Of a stretch of 64,000 nucleotides of DNA, positions 1 through 7,518 are shown in pieces. Under the pieces are notes generated by a model. It did no database searches and was not told the origin of the DNA. It was given only the letters and a program-made list of their open reading frames with translations. The DNA comes from CAZLNO01 sp964561005 (lineage in GTDB: Bacteria; Pseudomonadota; Alphaproteobacteria; Kiloniellales; Rhodovibrionaceae): NCBI GenBank assembly GCA_964561005.1, contig CAZLNO010000001.1:1-64000 (forward strand). Reading direction: 5' to 3'. Numbering within the stretch: position 1 is the first letter of the stretch; the number at the start of each line of letters is the position of its first letter. The position numbers and the translations under genes were made by a program.

Positions 1-273
1 AGAGCCGGGGCTGCGACGAGCCGTTCTTCCCGCAGTCCCTGGAGCGCGGGCGCCGATCCGCTGCCCGACTGGATCATCGCGGGCGGGGAGTCCGGCCCTG
101 GCCACCGCGCTCCCGATCCGCAGTGGTTCCGCGACCTGCGCGACGAATGCGCAGGGACGAGCACGGCGTTCCTGTTCAAGCAGTGGGGCGGAGCCACGCC
201 CAAGGCCAACGGCCGTCTGCTGGACGGCCGCACCTGGGACGAGGTGCCGGCGGCGCCGGCGGAGGTGGCGTGA
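1..273 (+). CDS. Phage Gp37/Gp68 (DUF5131) family protein, C-terminal fragment
   Basis: The reading frame is open from the window edge, so the 5' end is missing. The segment around residues 24-35 (DWIIAGGESGPG) followed by WFRDLRDEC, a FLFKQWG block and LDGRTWDE is the typical C-terminal half of the Gp37/Gp68 family, found in many prophages and integrated elements. Its biochemical role is not established. The first 20 or so residues do not look like the family, so a frameshift may lie near the edge. The stop codon overlaps the start of the next gene (TGATG), which indicates translational coupling. Together with the excisionase-like and integrase genes downstream it marks the end of a mobile element. 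Confidence 0.75.
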   Translation, partial: RAGAATSRSSRSPWSAGADPLPDWIIAGGESGPGHRAPDPQWFRDLRDECAGTSTAFLFKQWGGATPKANGRLLDGRTWDEVPAAPAEVA

Positions 274-623
274 TGCCCTGTCGCATCCGGCTCCGCCGCA
301 CTCGGGGATGGCGCAAGCCGGCTGGCGCGGTCGTCGTCGGCCGGCTGACCCCGCAGCGCTGCACCCCGCGCAGTTCCCAGAAGCGGCGCGAGGCCTACGA
401 GCAGGAGGTGCGGCGGCGCTGGCGGTCGCTGGCGTTGTTCGTAAAGGCGACGCTGGAGGCCGTCGAGGCGGGCATCATCACCTTCGACCGTGCGTTCATG
501 GCGCACCTGATGCTTCCGGACGGCCGAACAGTCGCCCAGCACCTGCAGCCCCGGATCGAAACCGCCTACGCGACCGGCGAGATGCCGGCGCTGCTGCCGG
601 ACTACAGCGAGGAGGCTTCCTGA
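273..623 (+). CDS. Small phage-associated protein of unknown function
   Basis: A 116-residue product that starts at the ATG overlapping the upstream stop. It is Arg-rich at the N-terminus, with a helical middle (KRREAYEQEVRRRWRSLAL), and ends in a segment reading GEMPALLPDY. I recognise the general type as a hypothetical protein that accompanies Gp37/Gp68 genes in alphaproteobacterial prophages, but no function is known. A longer reading from base 123 would duplicate the coding region of the Gp37/Gp68 gene and is unlikely. It sits 3 bases before the excisionase-like gene, so the small genes probably form one transcript ending in the integrase. Confidence 0.6.
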   Translation: MPCRIRLRRTRGWRKPAGAVVVGRLTPQRCTPRSSQKRREAYEQEVRRRWRSLALFVKATLEAVEAGIITFDRAFMAHLMLPDGRTVAQHLQPRIETAYATGEMPALLPDYSEEAS

Positions 624-625
624 AC

Positions 626-958
626 ATGCCGCCGTCGGATCGTCGCCCCTATACCGTGGCCGAGGCCGCGGAGCGGCTTGGGTATTGCACGCGAACGGTT
701 TATCGTCTGATCGACCGGCGCGAGTTGACAGCCATCCGCCGGCCGGGGTGTTCTGTTCGCATTCCGATCGAAGCCATCGAGCGGTTCGAGGCATGCTACA
801 CATGCCCCGCCCACGACGAGAGCGGATCGAGCCCAAGCTGGCCACCGTCCCAGGCCGCAAAAAGTGGTACATCGTCTGGACCGACGAACACGGCCGGAGC
901 CGTCGCCAGTCTACGGGCGTCCCGGTTGCGCCGGGCCGGTCAGCAAGCCCGCCGATAG
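626..958 (+). CDS. Helix-turn-helix excisionase-like protein
   Basis: A 110-residue protein. Residues 7-50 (from YTVAEAAERLGY through VYRLIDRRELTAIRRPG to VRIPIEAIERF) form a winged helix-turn-helix of the MerR/AlpA/excisionase type. Such proteins bind attachment-site DNA and direct excision, or act as small regulators of mobile elements. The tail after residue 58 is low in complexity and overlaps the start of the integrase by about 150 bases in another frame. Overlap of xis and int is common in phage-type modules. The DNA-binding role is family knowledge; a specific link to this element's excision is inferred from position. Confidence 0.7.
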   Translation: MPPSDRRPYTVAEAAERLGYCTRTVYRLIDRRELTAIRRPGCSVRIPIEAIERFEACYTCPAHDESGSSPSWPPSQAAKSGTSSGPTNTAGAVASLRASRLRRAGQQARR

Positions 959-1888
959 AGGCGCAGCAGGCGCTCGACCACTTCATCGAGGGTTTGGACG
1001 CGCCGACTCCCGACATCACTGTCGCCGAGCTGCTGGACCGCCGCCTGGAGGATCCGCGCGCCCGGATCGCCCCCCCCGGACCTGCCGAAGGACACGCTCA
1101 AGAGTCGCCGGCCCTCCTACCGCTACGATTGCGCGCACCGGCCGGTGAAGCAGGAACTCGGTCATCTGGCCGCCCAGCAGCTCACCAAGGCGCGGCTGAC
1201 GCGCTACGGCCAGAAGCACAAATGGCGCCGGAAGGTCGGCATCGCCTTCACCGAGCTGAAGGCCGCCTATCGGCTCGCGGGCCTGGAACCGCCGGCCTTC
1301 CCGCGGGTGCCGGCGCGACCGCCGCGCGACCGGTTTATCTCGCGCGAGGCCGCCCGGCGGATGATCGAACTGGCCGGGTCGCTGCACCTCAAGGTCTACC
1401 TCGTGCTGGCCTTCCTGTCCGGGCAGCGCCGGGGCGCCATCCTCGATCTGACCTGGGACCGCGTGAACCTGGAGACCGGCACCGTCGACTTCAACGACCC
1501 CGACCGGCCGCTGACGGACAAGCGCCGGGCCGTGGTGCACCTCGACCGCCGCGGCCTGGTCCTGCTGCGCCAGGCCGACGAGATGCGCCGCAGCGATTAC
1601 GTCGTCGAGTACCGCGGCAAGCGCGTCCAGGACATCAAGACCGGCTTCCACAAGGTGGCGGAGGCGGCCGGCGTGCCCTGGGCGACGCCCCACCACACCA
1701 AGCACAGCGTCGTTTCCTGGCTGGCCGAGGACGGCTGGCAGATCGACCAGATAGCCGACTACACCAACACGAATCGCGAAACGGTGCGCCGGGTTTATCG
1801 CAAAGTGAACCCCGACGCCCTGGCCGGTATGAGCCAGGCTCTGGGCGACAGCCTCTTCGGCGCGCAACCGGTACGAAAGGTGAAGTAA
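802..1888 (+). pseudogene. Tyrosine recombinase (integrase) with a one-base frameshift in a C8 run
   Basis: The N-terminal part reads from ATG 802 (alternative ATG 793) with the typical opening MPRPRRERIEPKL and a WYIVWTDEHGRSRR strand. At the run of eight C (1070-1077) the frame shifts. The rest of the protein continues in the next frame from about 1078 through 1888 (PDLPKDTLKSRR onwards). Removing one C gives a continuous integrase of about 360 residues. The catalytic part looks intact: Arg in SGQRRGAILDLTW, Lys in TDKRRAVVHLD, the HHTKHSVVSW box, and the nucleophilic Tyr in TVRRVYRKVNP. It faces the 3' end of tRNA-Arg 80 bases downstream, the usual arrangement for tRNA-integrating elements. 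It could be a pseudogene, a slipped-strand switch or a sequencing error. Confidence 0.85.
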
Positions 1889-1967
1889 GCCCTGTGGATA
1901 AGTCGTTTCCGCGCACGGCGTGCGCGAAAACTCCATATTAGAAAAACGCCATATCCCGCGGAATAAC

Positions 1968-1990
1968 TGGCGCGCCCGGCAGGGCTCGAA
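1968..1990. other. Probable attachment site at the 3' end of tRNA-Arg
   Basis: The integrase reading frame ends 80 bases from the 3' end of the tRNA, and the mobile-element genes lie only on that side. Tyrosine integrases of this kind recombine within the T-arm and acceptor end of a tRNA and regenerate the gene. The duplicated copy expected at the other end of the element is outside the window, so the core cannot be defined here. Confidence 0.4.
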
Positions 1991-2044
1991 CCTGCAACCA
2001 CCCGCTTAGAAGGCGGGTGCTCTATCCGATTGAGCTACGGGCGC
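1968..2044 (-). tRNA. tRNA-Arg (anticodon UCU)
   Basis: Reading the minus strand gives a full cloverleaf. The acceptor stem is GCGCCCG paired with CGGGCGC. A D-arm with GCUC/GAGC follows, then an anticodon stem CCCGC/GCGGG around the loop CUUCUAA, which places UCU at the anticodon. The T-arm is GCAGG-UUCGAGC-CCUGC. The CCA end is encoded (1968-1970). It decodes AGA/AGG, rare codons in a genome of this base composition; such tRNAs are frequent integration targets. Confidence 0.96.
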
Positions 2045-2066
2045 CCTGAGGCGGCCCGGCGATCCC

Positions 2067-2372
2067 TCAGTGAGTCCAGAGACCGAGCCGCTTGTACTTG
2101 AAGTTGTCGCCGTAGGCTTTCGGCCTGACCTTCGGCTCGTGCGGCACCGCCACGCTGTACATGTAGCCTTCCCGCTCGCAGTGCCGGATCGCCTCCTCCT
2201 TCGAGGGAAAGAAGAGGCGCACCTGGGTCTGGGTGTCGGAACTGGCGGTCCAGCCCATCAGCGGCTCCACCTCGCGCTTGTTTTCCGCCTCGAACTCCAG
2301 CACCCAGCGGTCGGTGTTGGCCCGACCCGACTGCGTGGCGGTCTTCGGCAATTTGTAGATTCGCGCCTGCAT
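2067..2372 (-). CDS. ETC complex I accessory subunit, NDUFS4-like
   Basis: A product of about 101 residues that matches the ETC complex I subunit family (mitochondrial NDUFS4, the 18 kDa subunit). Visible family features are ARIYKLPKTATQSGRANTD at the N-terminus, WVLEFE, a WTASSDT segment before FPSKEEAI, and a C-terminal basic part ending NFKYKRLGLWTH. The protein is a peripheral accessory subunit that stabilises the NADH-binding arm of NADH:ubiquinone oxidoreductase and is characteristic of alphaproteobacteria and mitochondria. I chose the Met at 2372 because family members begin at the ARIY segment; a start at 2390 adds six residues. It stands alone between two tRNA genes, away from any nuo operon. 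Confidence 0.88.
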   Translation of the reverse strand: MQARIYKLPKTATQSGRANTDRWVLEFEAENKREVEPLMGWTASSDTQTQVRLFFPSKEEAIRHCEREGYMYSVAVPHEPKVRPKAYGDNFKYKRLGLWTH

Positions 2373-2419
2373 GCTTCCTTCCGCCGACAAGATCCGCGCG
2401 GCCCTGATTCCGCAACCGG

Positions 2420-2496
2420 TGGTCGGGGCGGCAGGATTCGAACCTGCGGCCTCCTGCTCCCAAAGCAGGCGCTCTGCCAGGCTGAGCTACGCCCCG
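2420..2496 (-). tRNA. tRNA-Pro (anticodon UGG)
   Basis: The minus strand folds as a cloverleaf with acceptor stem CGGGGCG/CGCCCCG, discriminator A and encoded CCA (2420-2422). The anticodon stem is CCUGC/GCAGG with loop UUUGGGA, giving anticodon UGG, and the T-arm contains UUCGAAU. UGG can read all four Pro codons by wobble. Confidence 0.96.
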
Positions 2497-2649
2497 CGAC
2501 CGCGTGCGGCCTCGGCCAGCCTCCCGGTCAGGACATACACGAAGACCGGACGCCCCGGCAAGCGCCGACCTTGAGGCGCGCTTGCCGGGGCGCCTATAGT
2601 CGCCGCGTCCAGCCTGATCAGGCCGGCCATACACGAAGGACCTACCGCC

Positions 2650-3312
2650 ATGACACGCCGGAGCATCACCCTCGACGACCGGCTGCACGCGTACATGCTG
2701 AAGGTTTCCGTGCGCGAACCGGAGATCCTGGCCCGCCTGCGGGCGGAGACCCAGCGGCTCGACGACCCCGAAATGCAGATCGGGCCCGAGCAGGGGCAGT
2801 TCATGGGGCTCCTGATCGAGCTCACGGGCGCCCGCCGGATCGTCGAGATCGGCACCTTCACGGGCTATTCCACGCTGGTCATGGCGCAGGCCATGCCCGC
2901 CGGCGGCCGTATCGTCGCCTGCGACATCGATCCCGAGACCACCGGCATCGCCCGGCGCTACTGGCGGGAGGCCGGCGTCGCCGATCGCATCGACCTGCGC
3001 ATCGCGCCCGCCCTGGAAACGCTCGACGCCCTGCTGGACGAAGGCCGTGGCGAGACCTTCGACGCCGCCTTCATCGACGCCGACAAGGAGCGCTACGACG
3101 CCTATTACGAGCGCTGCCTGCGGCTGTTGCGCGCGGGCGGGCTTATCATGATCGACAACGTGCTCTGGGGCGGGTCGGTTGCGGACCCGTCGCGCGGCGA
3201 TCCGGGAACCGAGGCCATCCGGGCCCTCAACGCCAAGATCCGCGACGACGCGCGCGTGTCCGTTTCGCTGGTGCCGATCGGCGACGGCCTGACCCTGGCG
3301 CGCAAGCGCTAG
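2650..3312 (+). CDS. SAM-dependent O-methyltransferase, COMT/CCoAOMT family
   Basis: A 220-residue class I methyltransferase. The family signature runs from an N-terminal helix (LDDRLHAYMLKVSVREPEIL), through EQGQFMGLL, to the SAM-binding glycine loop VEIGTFTGYSTLVMA (about residues 69-83). Acidic motif II follows as VACDIDPE, then the metal/substrate segment DAAFIDADKERYDAYYE and a late IDNVLWGG. These enzymes use a divalent metal and methylate catechol-like hydroxyls; bacterial members often have unknown substrates. The start is supported by AAGGA 10 bases upstream. The gene overlaps the convergent DUF192 gene by four bases at its 3' end. The specific substrate is not deducible. Confidence 0.9.
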   Translation: MTRRSITLDDRLHAYMLKVSVREPEILARLRAETQRLDDPEMQIGPEQGQFMGLLIELTGARRIVEIGTFTGYSTLVMAQAMPAGGRIVACDIDPETTGIARRYWREAGVADRIDLRIAPALETLDALLDEGRGETFDAAFIDADKERYDAYYERCLRLLRAGGLIMIDNVLWGGSVADPSRGDPGTEAIRALNAKIRDDARVSVSLVPIGDGLTLARKR

Positions 3313-3797
3313 TCGCCGCGAGCGAAAGCCTCGTGGAGCACCCGGTCGCCGGGGGCGATGCCCAGGCGGTCGACGCTGCCGCCGGCCAGCTCCAGCACCG
3401 CCTTCACCGGTTGGCCGGAACCGATGGTGCGCAGGGAGTGCGGGACCGTGCGCTCGGCGATTTTCACGATATGGCCATCGGGCGCGATGAACAGCATGTC
3501 CAGCGGGATGTAGGTGTTCTTCATCCACATCGCGACGTCCTGGACACGGGGATAGATGAACAGCATCCCGCGATCCCGGGCCAGCTCGCGGCGGTACATC
3601 AGGCCCTGCGCGCGCTGCTCGGAGGTGCGCGCCAGCTCCACCGTGAAGGCGTGACGCGCGCCGTGCGAGGTCGCGATCACAAGCTCGCCGGTCTCGAACC
3701 GCTCCAGGCTTCGGGCCGGATCGGGGGTCAGGCTCCAGGCCATCATGGCGACAGCAAGCCAGAAGGCGATGATCGAGGGCAAGCGGGCGGTCAACAT
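3309..3797 (-). CDS. DUF192 family exported protein
   Basis: A 162-residue protein with an N-terminal hydrophobic segment (about residues 8-24), probably a signal peptide or anchor. The DUF192 domain follows with its family blocks: FTVELARTSEQRAQGLMYR, MLFIYP, a MWMKNTYIPLDMLFIA core and a late VLELAGGSVDRLGI segment. DUF192 is a small beta-barrel fold found in the envelope of many bacteria and has no settled function. The ATG follows GGGGAGAGA. It lies 27 bases downstream of the deacetylase-like gene on the same strand, so the two are probably cotranscribed. Confidence 0.88.
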   Translation of the reverse strand: MLTARLPSIIAFWLAVAMMAWSLTPDPARSLERFETGELVIATSHGARHAFTVELARTSEQRAQGLMYRRELARDRGMLFIYPRVQDVAMWMKNTYIPLDMLFIAPDGHIVKIAERTVPHSLRTIGSGQPVKAVLELAGGSVDRLGIAPGDRVLHEAFARGD

Positions 3798-3824
3798 TCT
3801 CTCCCCTTGGCGCCATTGACATGG

Positions 3825-5024
3825 TCAGGGCCGCATCGCCGTCGCGACCGCCGCCCGCACCTCCGGCCGGATGGGACCGGGACGCGGCGGATCGGCCAGG
3901 GTCGTATACCACATCTCCGGCGGGTTGCGCCCCCGACTGTGCCGCCACTCCAGCCCGCGCAGCACCGCTTCCGCGCCCGGCGGCAGGCGTTCCGGGATCG
4001 GCAGCCCGTTGAGGGTCGCCCAGACCCCGGCCCAGCAGCGGCCGACGGACCAGGGGTTGTAGCCGCCACCGCCAAGGCAAAGCAGCCTCGGGGCCAGCCG
4101 CCGCGCCGCCGCCGCCACGCGCCAGAGCGCGCCGTTGGACAGCGCCAGGCGGCTCAAGGGGTCCTCGGCCAGGGCGTCGCTGCCGCACTGGAGCATTACC
4201 GCCTCCGGCTCGAAGGCCTCGCCCAGGGGCAGCAGCGCCGCCTCCAGCACATAGGCCATCTCGCTGTCGTTGAAGCCCGGCGGCACCGGGATGTTGCGGG
4301 CCAGGCCGCCGGCCCGGTCGTCGGCGCCGCCGCGCGCCTCGCCCTCCCCGACCCCGCGCGCCATCGGCCAGCGGCCCTGCTCATGCACCGAGATCGTCAG
4401 CACGCGGTCGTCGTGGTGGAAGGCATCCTGGACGCCGTCGCCGTGGTGCGCATCCACGTCGAGGTAGAGCACCCGGCCGAGCCCGCCGTCCAGCAGCCGC
4501 AGGATCGCCAGCACCGGGTCGTTGAAGTAGCAGAAGCCGCTGGCCCGGTCCGGCCGGCCGTGGTGTGTCCCGCCGGCGGGATTGTAGACGATTCCCGGCC
4601 CCGCCAGCAGCAGCTCGGCGGCCAGGAGCGAGCCGCCGCAGGCCGTGGCGGGGCGGCGGAACACCTCCGGGAAGACGGGGTTGCCGTCGATGCCGAGGCC
4701 GTGGCGGCGGCGGATGGCGTCGGACACCTGCTGTCGCGCCTCGGCGGTCTGCACGGCGGCGATGTAGGCCGGGTCGTGGAAGCGGGCGAGCTGCGCCGGG
4801 GTCGCGCGCGGGCTGTCGTGATATACCGTGTCGGGCAGCCAGCCCAGGGCGCGGCAGAGGTCGATGCAGGTCGTGACCCGCGGAATCGCCAGGGGATGCT
4901 TCCGGCCGTAGCTGGAGCGGCGGTAGATCTCGCTGCCGATGAATTGCGGCGGCGCCGACGACGCCCGCAGATCGGGCGCGTCGGGGCGCCGGGCAAGGTC
5001 GGTGAGCTTCGCGTCGCGGGTCAT
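3825..5024 (-). CDS. Histone deacetylase-like amidohydrolase
   Basis: A 399-residue member of the arginase/deacetylase superfamily (HDAC-like, often labelled acetoin utilisation protein or acetylpolyamine amidohydrolase). Zinc and catalytic features are visible: PAGGTHHGRPDRASGFCYFND with the paired histidines, the ligands in YLDVDAHHGDGVQ, the second Asp in QCGSDALAEDP, and the Gly-rich LGGGGYNPWSV loop with the transition-state Tyr. The enzyme hydrolyses an acetyl-amide; the substrate cannot be read from sequence. The ATG at 5024 is preferred because residues upstream of it are not family-like and would run into the riboswitch region. It is divergent from the riboswitch-controlled ABC genes. 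Confidence 0.88.
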   Translation of the reverse strand: MTRDAKLTDLARRPDAPDLRASSAPPQFIGSEIYRRSSYGRKHPLAIPRVTTCIDLCRALGWLPDTVYHDSPRATPAQLARFHDPAYIAAVQTAEARQQVSDAIRRRHGLGIDGNPVFPEVFRRPATACGGSLLAAELLLAGPGIVYNPAGGTHHGRPDRASGFCYFNDPVLAILRLLDGGLGRVLYLDVDAHHGDGVQDAFHHDDRVLTISVHEQGRWPMARGVGEGEARGGADDRAGGLARNIPVPPGFNDSEMAYVLEAALLPLGEAFEPEAVMLQCGSDALAEDPLSRLALSNGALWRVAAAARRLAPRLLCLGGGGYNPWSVGRCWAGVWATLNGLPIPERLPPGAEAVLRGLEWRHSRGRNPPEMWYTTLADPPRPGPIRPEVRAAVATAMRP

Positions 5025-5126
5025 CGCCCACCAGAGGGTAACGGCCTTGGACGGCGAGGCAAGCCCGCGGGTCTTCCGAGACGCCGTGCGGCACCCCACT
5101 TGTGGGGGCGAGAACGACAGACAGCC

Positions 5127-5222
5127 TTCACCGGGGGAGCCGCCGAGGCGGCTGAGAGGTCCCGCGGCTTTCGGGACGACCCCTTGAACCTGATCCGGTT
5201 CACACCGGCGTAGGGAGCGTGA
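5127..5222 (+). promoter_or_regulatory. TPP riboswitch (THI element)
   Basis: The conserved thiamine pyrophosphate aptamer is easily read: a GGGGGAGCC segment at about 5133, GGCTGAGAG at about 5150-5158 (the CUGAGA pyrimidine-binding loop at 5152-5157), a variable hairpin, then GACCCCTTGAACCTGATC (through 5195), a pyrophosphate-side hairpin CCGG/CCGG, and GCGTAGGGAG ending at 5217. A short P1 helix can form between TCAC (5128-5131) and GTGA (5219-5222). The AGGGAG of the 3' strand is also the only Shine-Dalgarno-like sequence for the ABC gene that follows, so TPP binding should hide it and repress translation. Confidence 0.95.
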
Positions 5223-5233
5223 CCCACTTGTTG

Positions 5234-5986
5234 ATGACCACCACTCCCGCCGTGCGCGTCCGGGACGCGCGCCTCGCCTTCGGCGGCGTCAAGCTGTTCG
5301 ACGGCCTCTCCTTCGAGCTGCCCGCCGGCCTGACGACCTGCCTGCTGGGCCCCAGCGGGGTCGGCAAGACCAGCCTTCTGCGCCTGATCGCGTGTCTGGC
5401 CGAAGGCGCCGAGGGCCATGTCGACGACGGCCACAACGGCCACCTGGACGGCCGCATCGCCTACATGGCGCAGCAGGACTTGCTGCTGCCGTGGCTGGGC
5501 GCGCTGGACAACGTGTTGCTGGGCCCGCGCCTGCGCGGCGAGCGGCTGGACGACGCGGCACGGGCGCGCGCCCGCGAGCTGCTCGCGCGGGTCGGCCTGG
5601 CGGGCCGGGAGAACGCCCGGCCGGCGGCGCTGTCCGGCGGCATGCGCCAGCGCGTCGCCCTCGCCCGGACGCTGTTCGAGGATCGCCCCGTGGTGTTGAT
5701 GGACGAGCCCTTTTCCGGCCTGGACGCCATCACCCGCTACGAATTGCAGGCCCTGGCGGCCGAATTGCTGACGGGGCGCACGGTGCTGCTGGTGACCCAT
5801 GACCCCTTGGAAGCGCTGCGCCTCGGCCACCGGCTGCTGGTACTGGCCGGACGGCCGGCGCGCCTGGACGAGCGGGTGCGGCCGCCGGCCGCCCCGCCGC
5901 CGCGCGACGCCGCGTCGCCGGAGGTGCTGGCGCTGCAGGGGCAGTTGCTGGACCGCCTCGCCGCCGCGCACGAGGCGATGGCATGA
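5234..5986 (+). CDS. thiZ: Thiamine-precursor ABC transporter ATP-binding protein (ThiZ-like)
   Basis: A nitrate/sulfonate/thiamine-type ABC ATPase. Walker A is GPSGVGKTS (residues 39-47), the Q-loop lies in AYMAQQDLLLPW, the signature is LSGGMRQRVALART, Walker B is VVLMDEPFSGLDA, and the switch His is in LLVTHDP. The residues AQQDLLLPWL are typical of ThiZ-type ATPases that energise uptake of thiamine or its pyrimidine precursor HMP. The TPP riboswitch directly upstream supports this role. I prefer ATG 5234, because a GTG at 5219 lies inside the riboswitch P1 helix with no room for a ribosome-binding site; TTG 5228 is another option. It overlaps the permease gene by four bases. Confidence 0.88.
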   Translation: MTTTPAVRVRDARLAFGGVKLFDGLSFELPAGLTTCLLGPSGVGKTSLLRLIACLAEGAEGHVDDGHNGHLDGRIAYMAQQDLLLPWLGALDNVLLGPRLRGERLDDAARARARELLARVGLAGRENARPAALSGGMRQRVALARTLFEDRPVVLMDEPFSGLDAITRYELQALAAELLTGRTVLLVTHDPLEALRLGHRLLVLAGRPARLDERVRPPAAPPPRDAASPEVLALQGQLLDRLAAAHEAMA

Positions 5987-6726
5987 ACCGGCTGCGTCCC
6001 CTGGTCATCCTGGCGGGACTGCTCGGCCTCTGGCAGGCGCTGGTCTGGCTCACCGGCGCGCCGAGGTACATCCTGCCGGGGCCGATGGCGGTGGCCGGCG
6101 TGCTGGTCGAGCGCTGGGACGGCCTGCTCTGGCATGCCGGCGTGACCGTGGCCGAGATCCTGCTGGGCCTGCTGCTCGGCACCGCCCTCGGCGTCGCGAG
6201 CGCGCTGCTGATCGCCTCGTTCCGGGCGATGCGGCGCTGGCTGCTGCCCGTCCTGGTGGTCAGCCAGGCCGTCCCGGTGTTCGCCCTGGCGCCCATCCTG
6301 ACGCTCTGGCTGGGTTACGGCCTGGGCTCCAAGGTGGCGATGGCGACGCTGATCATCTTCTTCCCGGTCACGGCGGCGTTTGTCGACGGCCTGCGGCGCA
6401 CCGATCCGGGCTGGCTCGACCTGGCGCGGACGATGGGGGGCTCGCCGGCGCGGGTGTTGCGCCACCTGCGCATCCCCGCCGCCCTGCCGGCGCTGGGCTC
6501 GGGGCTGCGCGTCGCGACGGCGGTCGCGCCGATCGGCGCGGTCGTCGGCGAGTGGGTCGGCGCCAGCGCCGGGCTGGGCTACATGATGCTGCACGCCAAC
6601 GCGCGCATGCAGGTGGACGTGATGTTCGCCGCCCTGTTCGTGCTGGCGGTCTTCGCGGTGGGGCTGTATTTCGCCGTCGACCGCGCGTTGCGCCGGGCCG
6701 TGCCCTGGCAGGCCGAGGACGGCTGA
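5983..6726 (+). CDS. thiX: Thiamine-precursor ABC transporter permease (ThiX-like)
   Basis: A 247-residue inner-membrane permease of the BPD_transp_1 (SsuC/TauC/ThiX) type, with about six hydrophobic segments. The cytoplasmic EAA loop that contacts the ATPase reads ARTMGGSPARVLRHLRIPAALP (about residues 149-170, quoted in part), and the late GEWVGASAGLGYMM segment is a family landmark. ATGA overlap with the ATPase gene shows they are one operon under the TPP riboswitch. No periplasmic binding protein (ThiY) follows, which is unusual; the next genes are on the opposite strand. Confidence 0.85.
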   Translation: MNRLRPLVILAGLLGLWQALVWLTGAPRYILPGPMAVAGVLVERWDGLLWHAGVTVAEILLGLLLGTALGVASALLIASFRAMRRWLLPVLVVSQAVPVFALAPILTLWLGYGLGSKVAMATLIIFFPVTAAFVDGLRRTDPGWLDLARTMGGSPARVLRHLRIPAALPALGSGLRVATAVAPIGAVVGEWVGASAGLGYMMLHANARMQVDVMFAALFVLAVFAVGLYFAVDRALRRAVPWQAEDG

Positions 6727-6747
6727 CGCCGCTCCCGTCCGATCGCG

Positions 6748-7155
6748 CTAAACCTCGGACCGGGCGGAGGACTTGCTCGCCGCGACCCGCTCCTCGACGG
6801 CGGTCAAGGTGTGGTCCCGCTGATCGTAGTGGCCGGCGAGTTCGTCCACCGCCGTGCCCGACCACGTCGGCACCCCGGAAATATAGGCCGCGCGCCCGAG
6901 CAGGTGCGCCGCCACCGGGGCCGTGGCCACCAGGAAGGCAATGGCGGCCAGCGCCCGGCTGACGACGCCGAACTCGCCCGAGGCGATGGCCACGCCCAGC
7001 AGCATCAGGCCGGAGCCCAGCGTCCCGGACTTCGTCGCCGCATGCATCCGCACGTAGACATCCGGCATGCGCACGATCCCCACCGCCGCGGCGAGGACGA
7101 AGAAGGCCCCGATCAGCACCACGATCCCGGCCAGGATATCGACGGCCTGCGCCAT
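6748..7155 (-). CDS. mnhG: Na+/H+ antiporter subunit G
   Basis: A 135-residue membrane protein, last of the Mrp operon. It has three hydrophobic segments (about residues 6-26, 44-63 and 70-92) and the MnhG/PhaG family core IVRMPDVYVRMHAATKSGTLGSGLM, followed by a hydrophilic tail ending KSSARSEV. MrpG is one of the small subunits needed to assemble the multi-subunit cation/proton antiporter in the inner membrane. It starts three bases after the mnhF stop and ends 21 bases from the convergent thiX gene, with no obvious hairpin between them. Confidence 0.92.
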   Translation of the reverse strand: MAQAVDILAGIVVLIGAFFVLAAAVGIVRMPDVYVRMHAATKSGTLGSGLMLLGVAIASGEFGVVSRALAAIAFLVATAPVAAHLLGRAAYISGVPTWSGTAVDELAGHYDQRDHTLTAVEERVAASKSSARSEV

Positions 7156-7158
7156 GCC

Positions 7159-7518
7159 TCAGCCCTCCCCGCTGCGCCGGACGCGGCGCGCTGCCCGTTC
7201 CTCGGCGATGTCATAGCCGTGGTGGAGTTCGCCGCCGCGGCTTTCGATCAGGCGGGCGAAGAACACCGTGGCCAGAAAGGCGACCAGCGCCAGGGCGATC
7301 GCGATTTCCAGAAACAGCGTCTGACCGGTCGCGATGACGCGCAGCGCGATGAAGCCGATCGCCAGCACGGTCAGCATGTCCAGCGCGACGACGCGGTCGG
7401 CGAGGCTTGGTCCGCGCAGCAAACGCACGAACGCCAGGATCAGCGACACCGCCAGCACGATGAAGGCGATCGCCACCGCGAATCCGAGGAATCCCTCGCC
7501 TTCCAGGAAGGGGCTCAT
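7159..7518 (-). CDS. mnhF: Na+/H+ antiporter subunit F
   Basis: A 119-residue membrane protein of the MrpF/PhaF family. The landmark is RLLRGPSLADRVVALDMLTVLAIGFIAL, with the conserved GPSxxDRVVALD segment, flanked by three transmembrane helices (about residues 10-30, 50-62, 68-88). The start overlaps the end of mnhE by four bases (ATGA type). A longer frame extends far upstream on this strand, but it is the shadow of mnhD and mnhE. It is a structural subunit of the Mrp complex; Mrp antiporters exchange Na+ (or K+) for H+ and support growth at high salt or pH. Confidence 0.93.
   Translation of the reverse strand: MSPFLEGEGFLGFAVAIAFIVLAVSLILAFVRLLRGPSLADRVVALDMLTVLAIGFIALRVIATGQTLFLEIAIALALVAFLATVFFARLIESRGGELHHGYDIAEERAARRVRRSGEG

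Noticed and set aside
2070..5213. 1047-residue plus-strand frame across the O-methyltransferase and deacetylase region
   Set aside because: It crosses a tRNA gene and genes on both strands; composition is typical of a shadow.
5219..5221. GTG as the start of the ThiZ-like gene
   Set aside because: It would lie within the riboswitch P1 helix, two bases from the SD-like AGGGAG, leaving no room for initiation; ATG 5234 is better placed.
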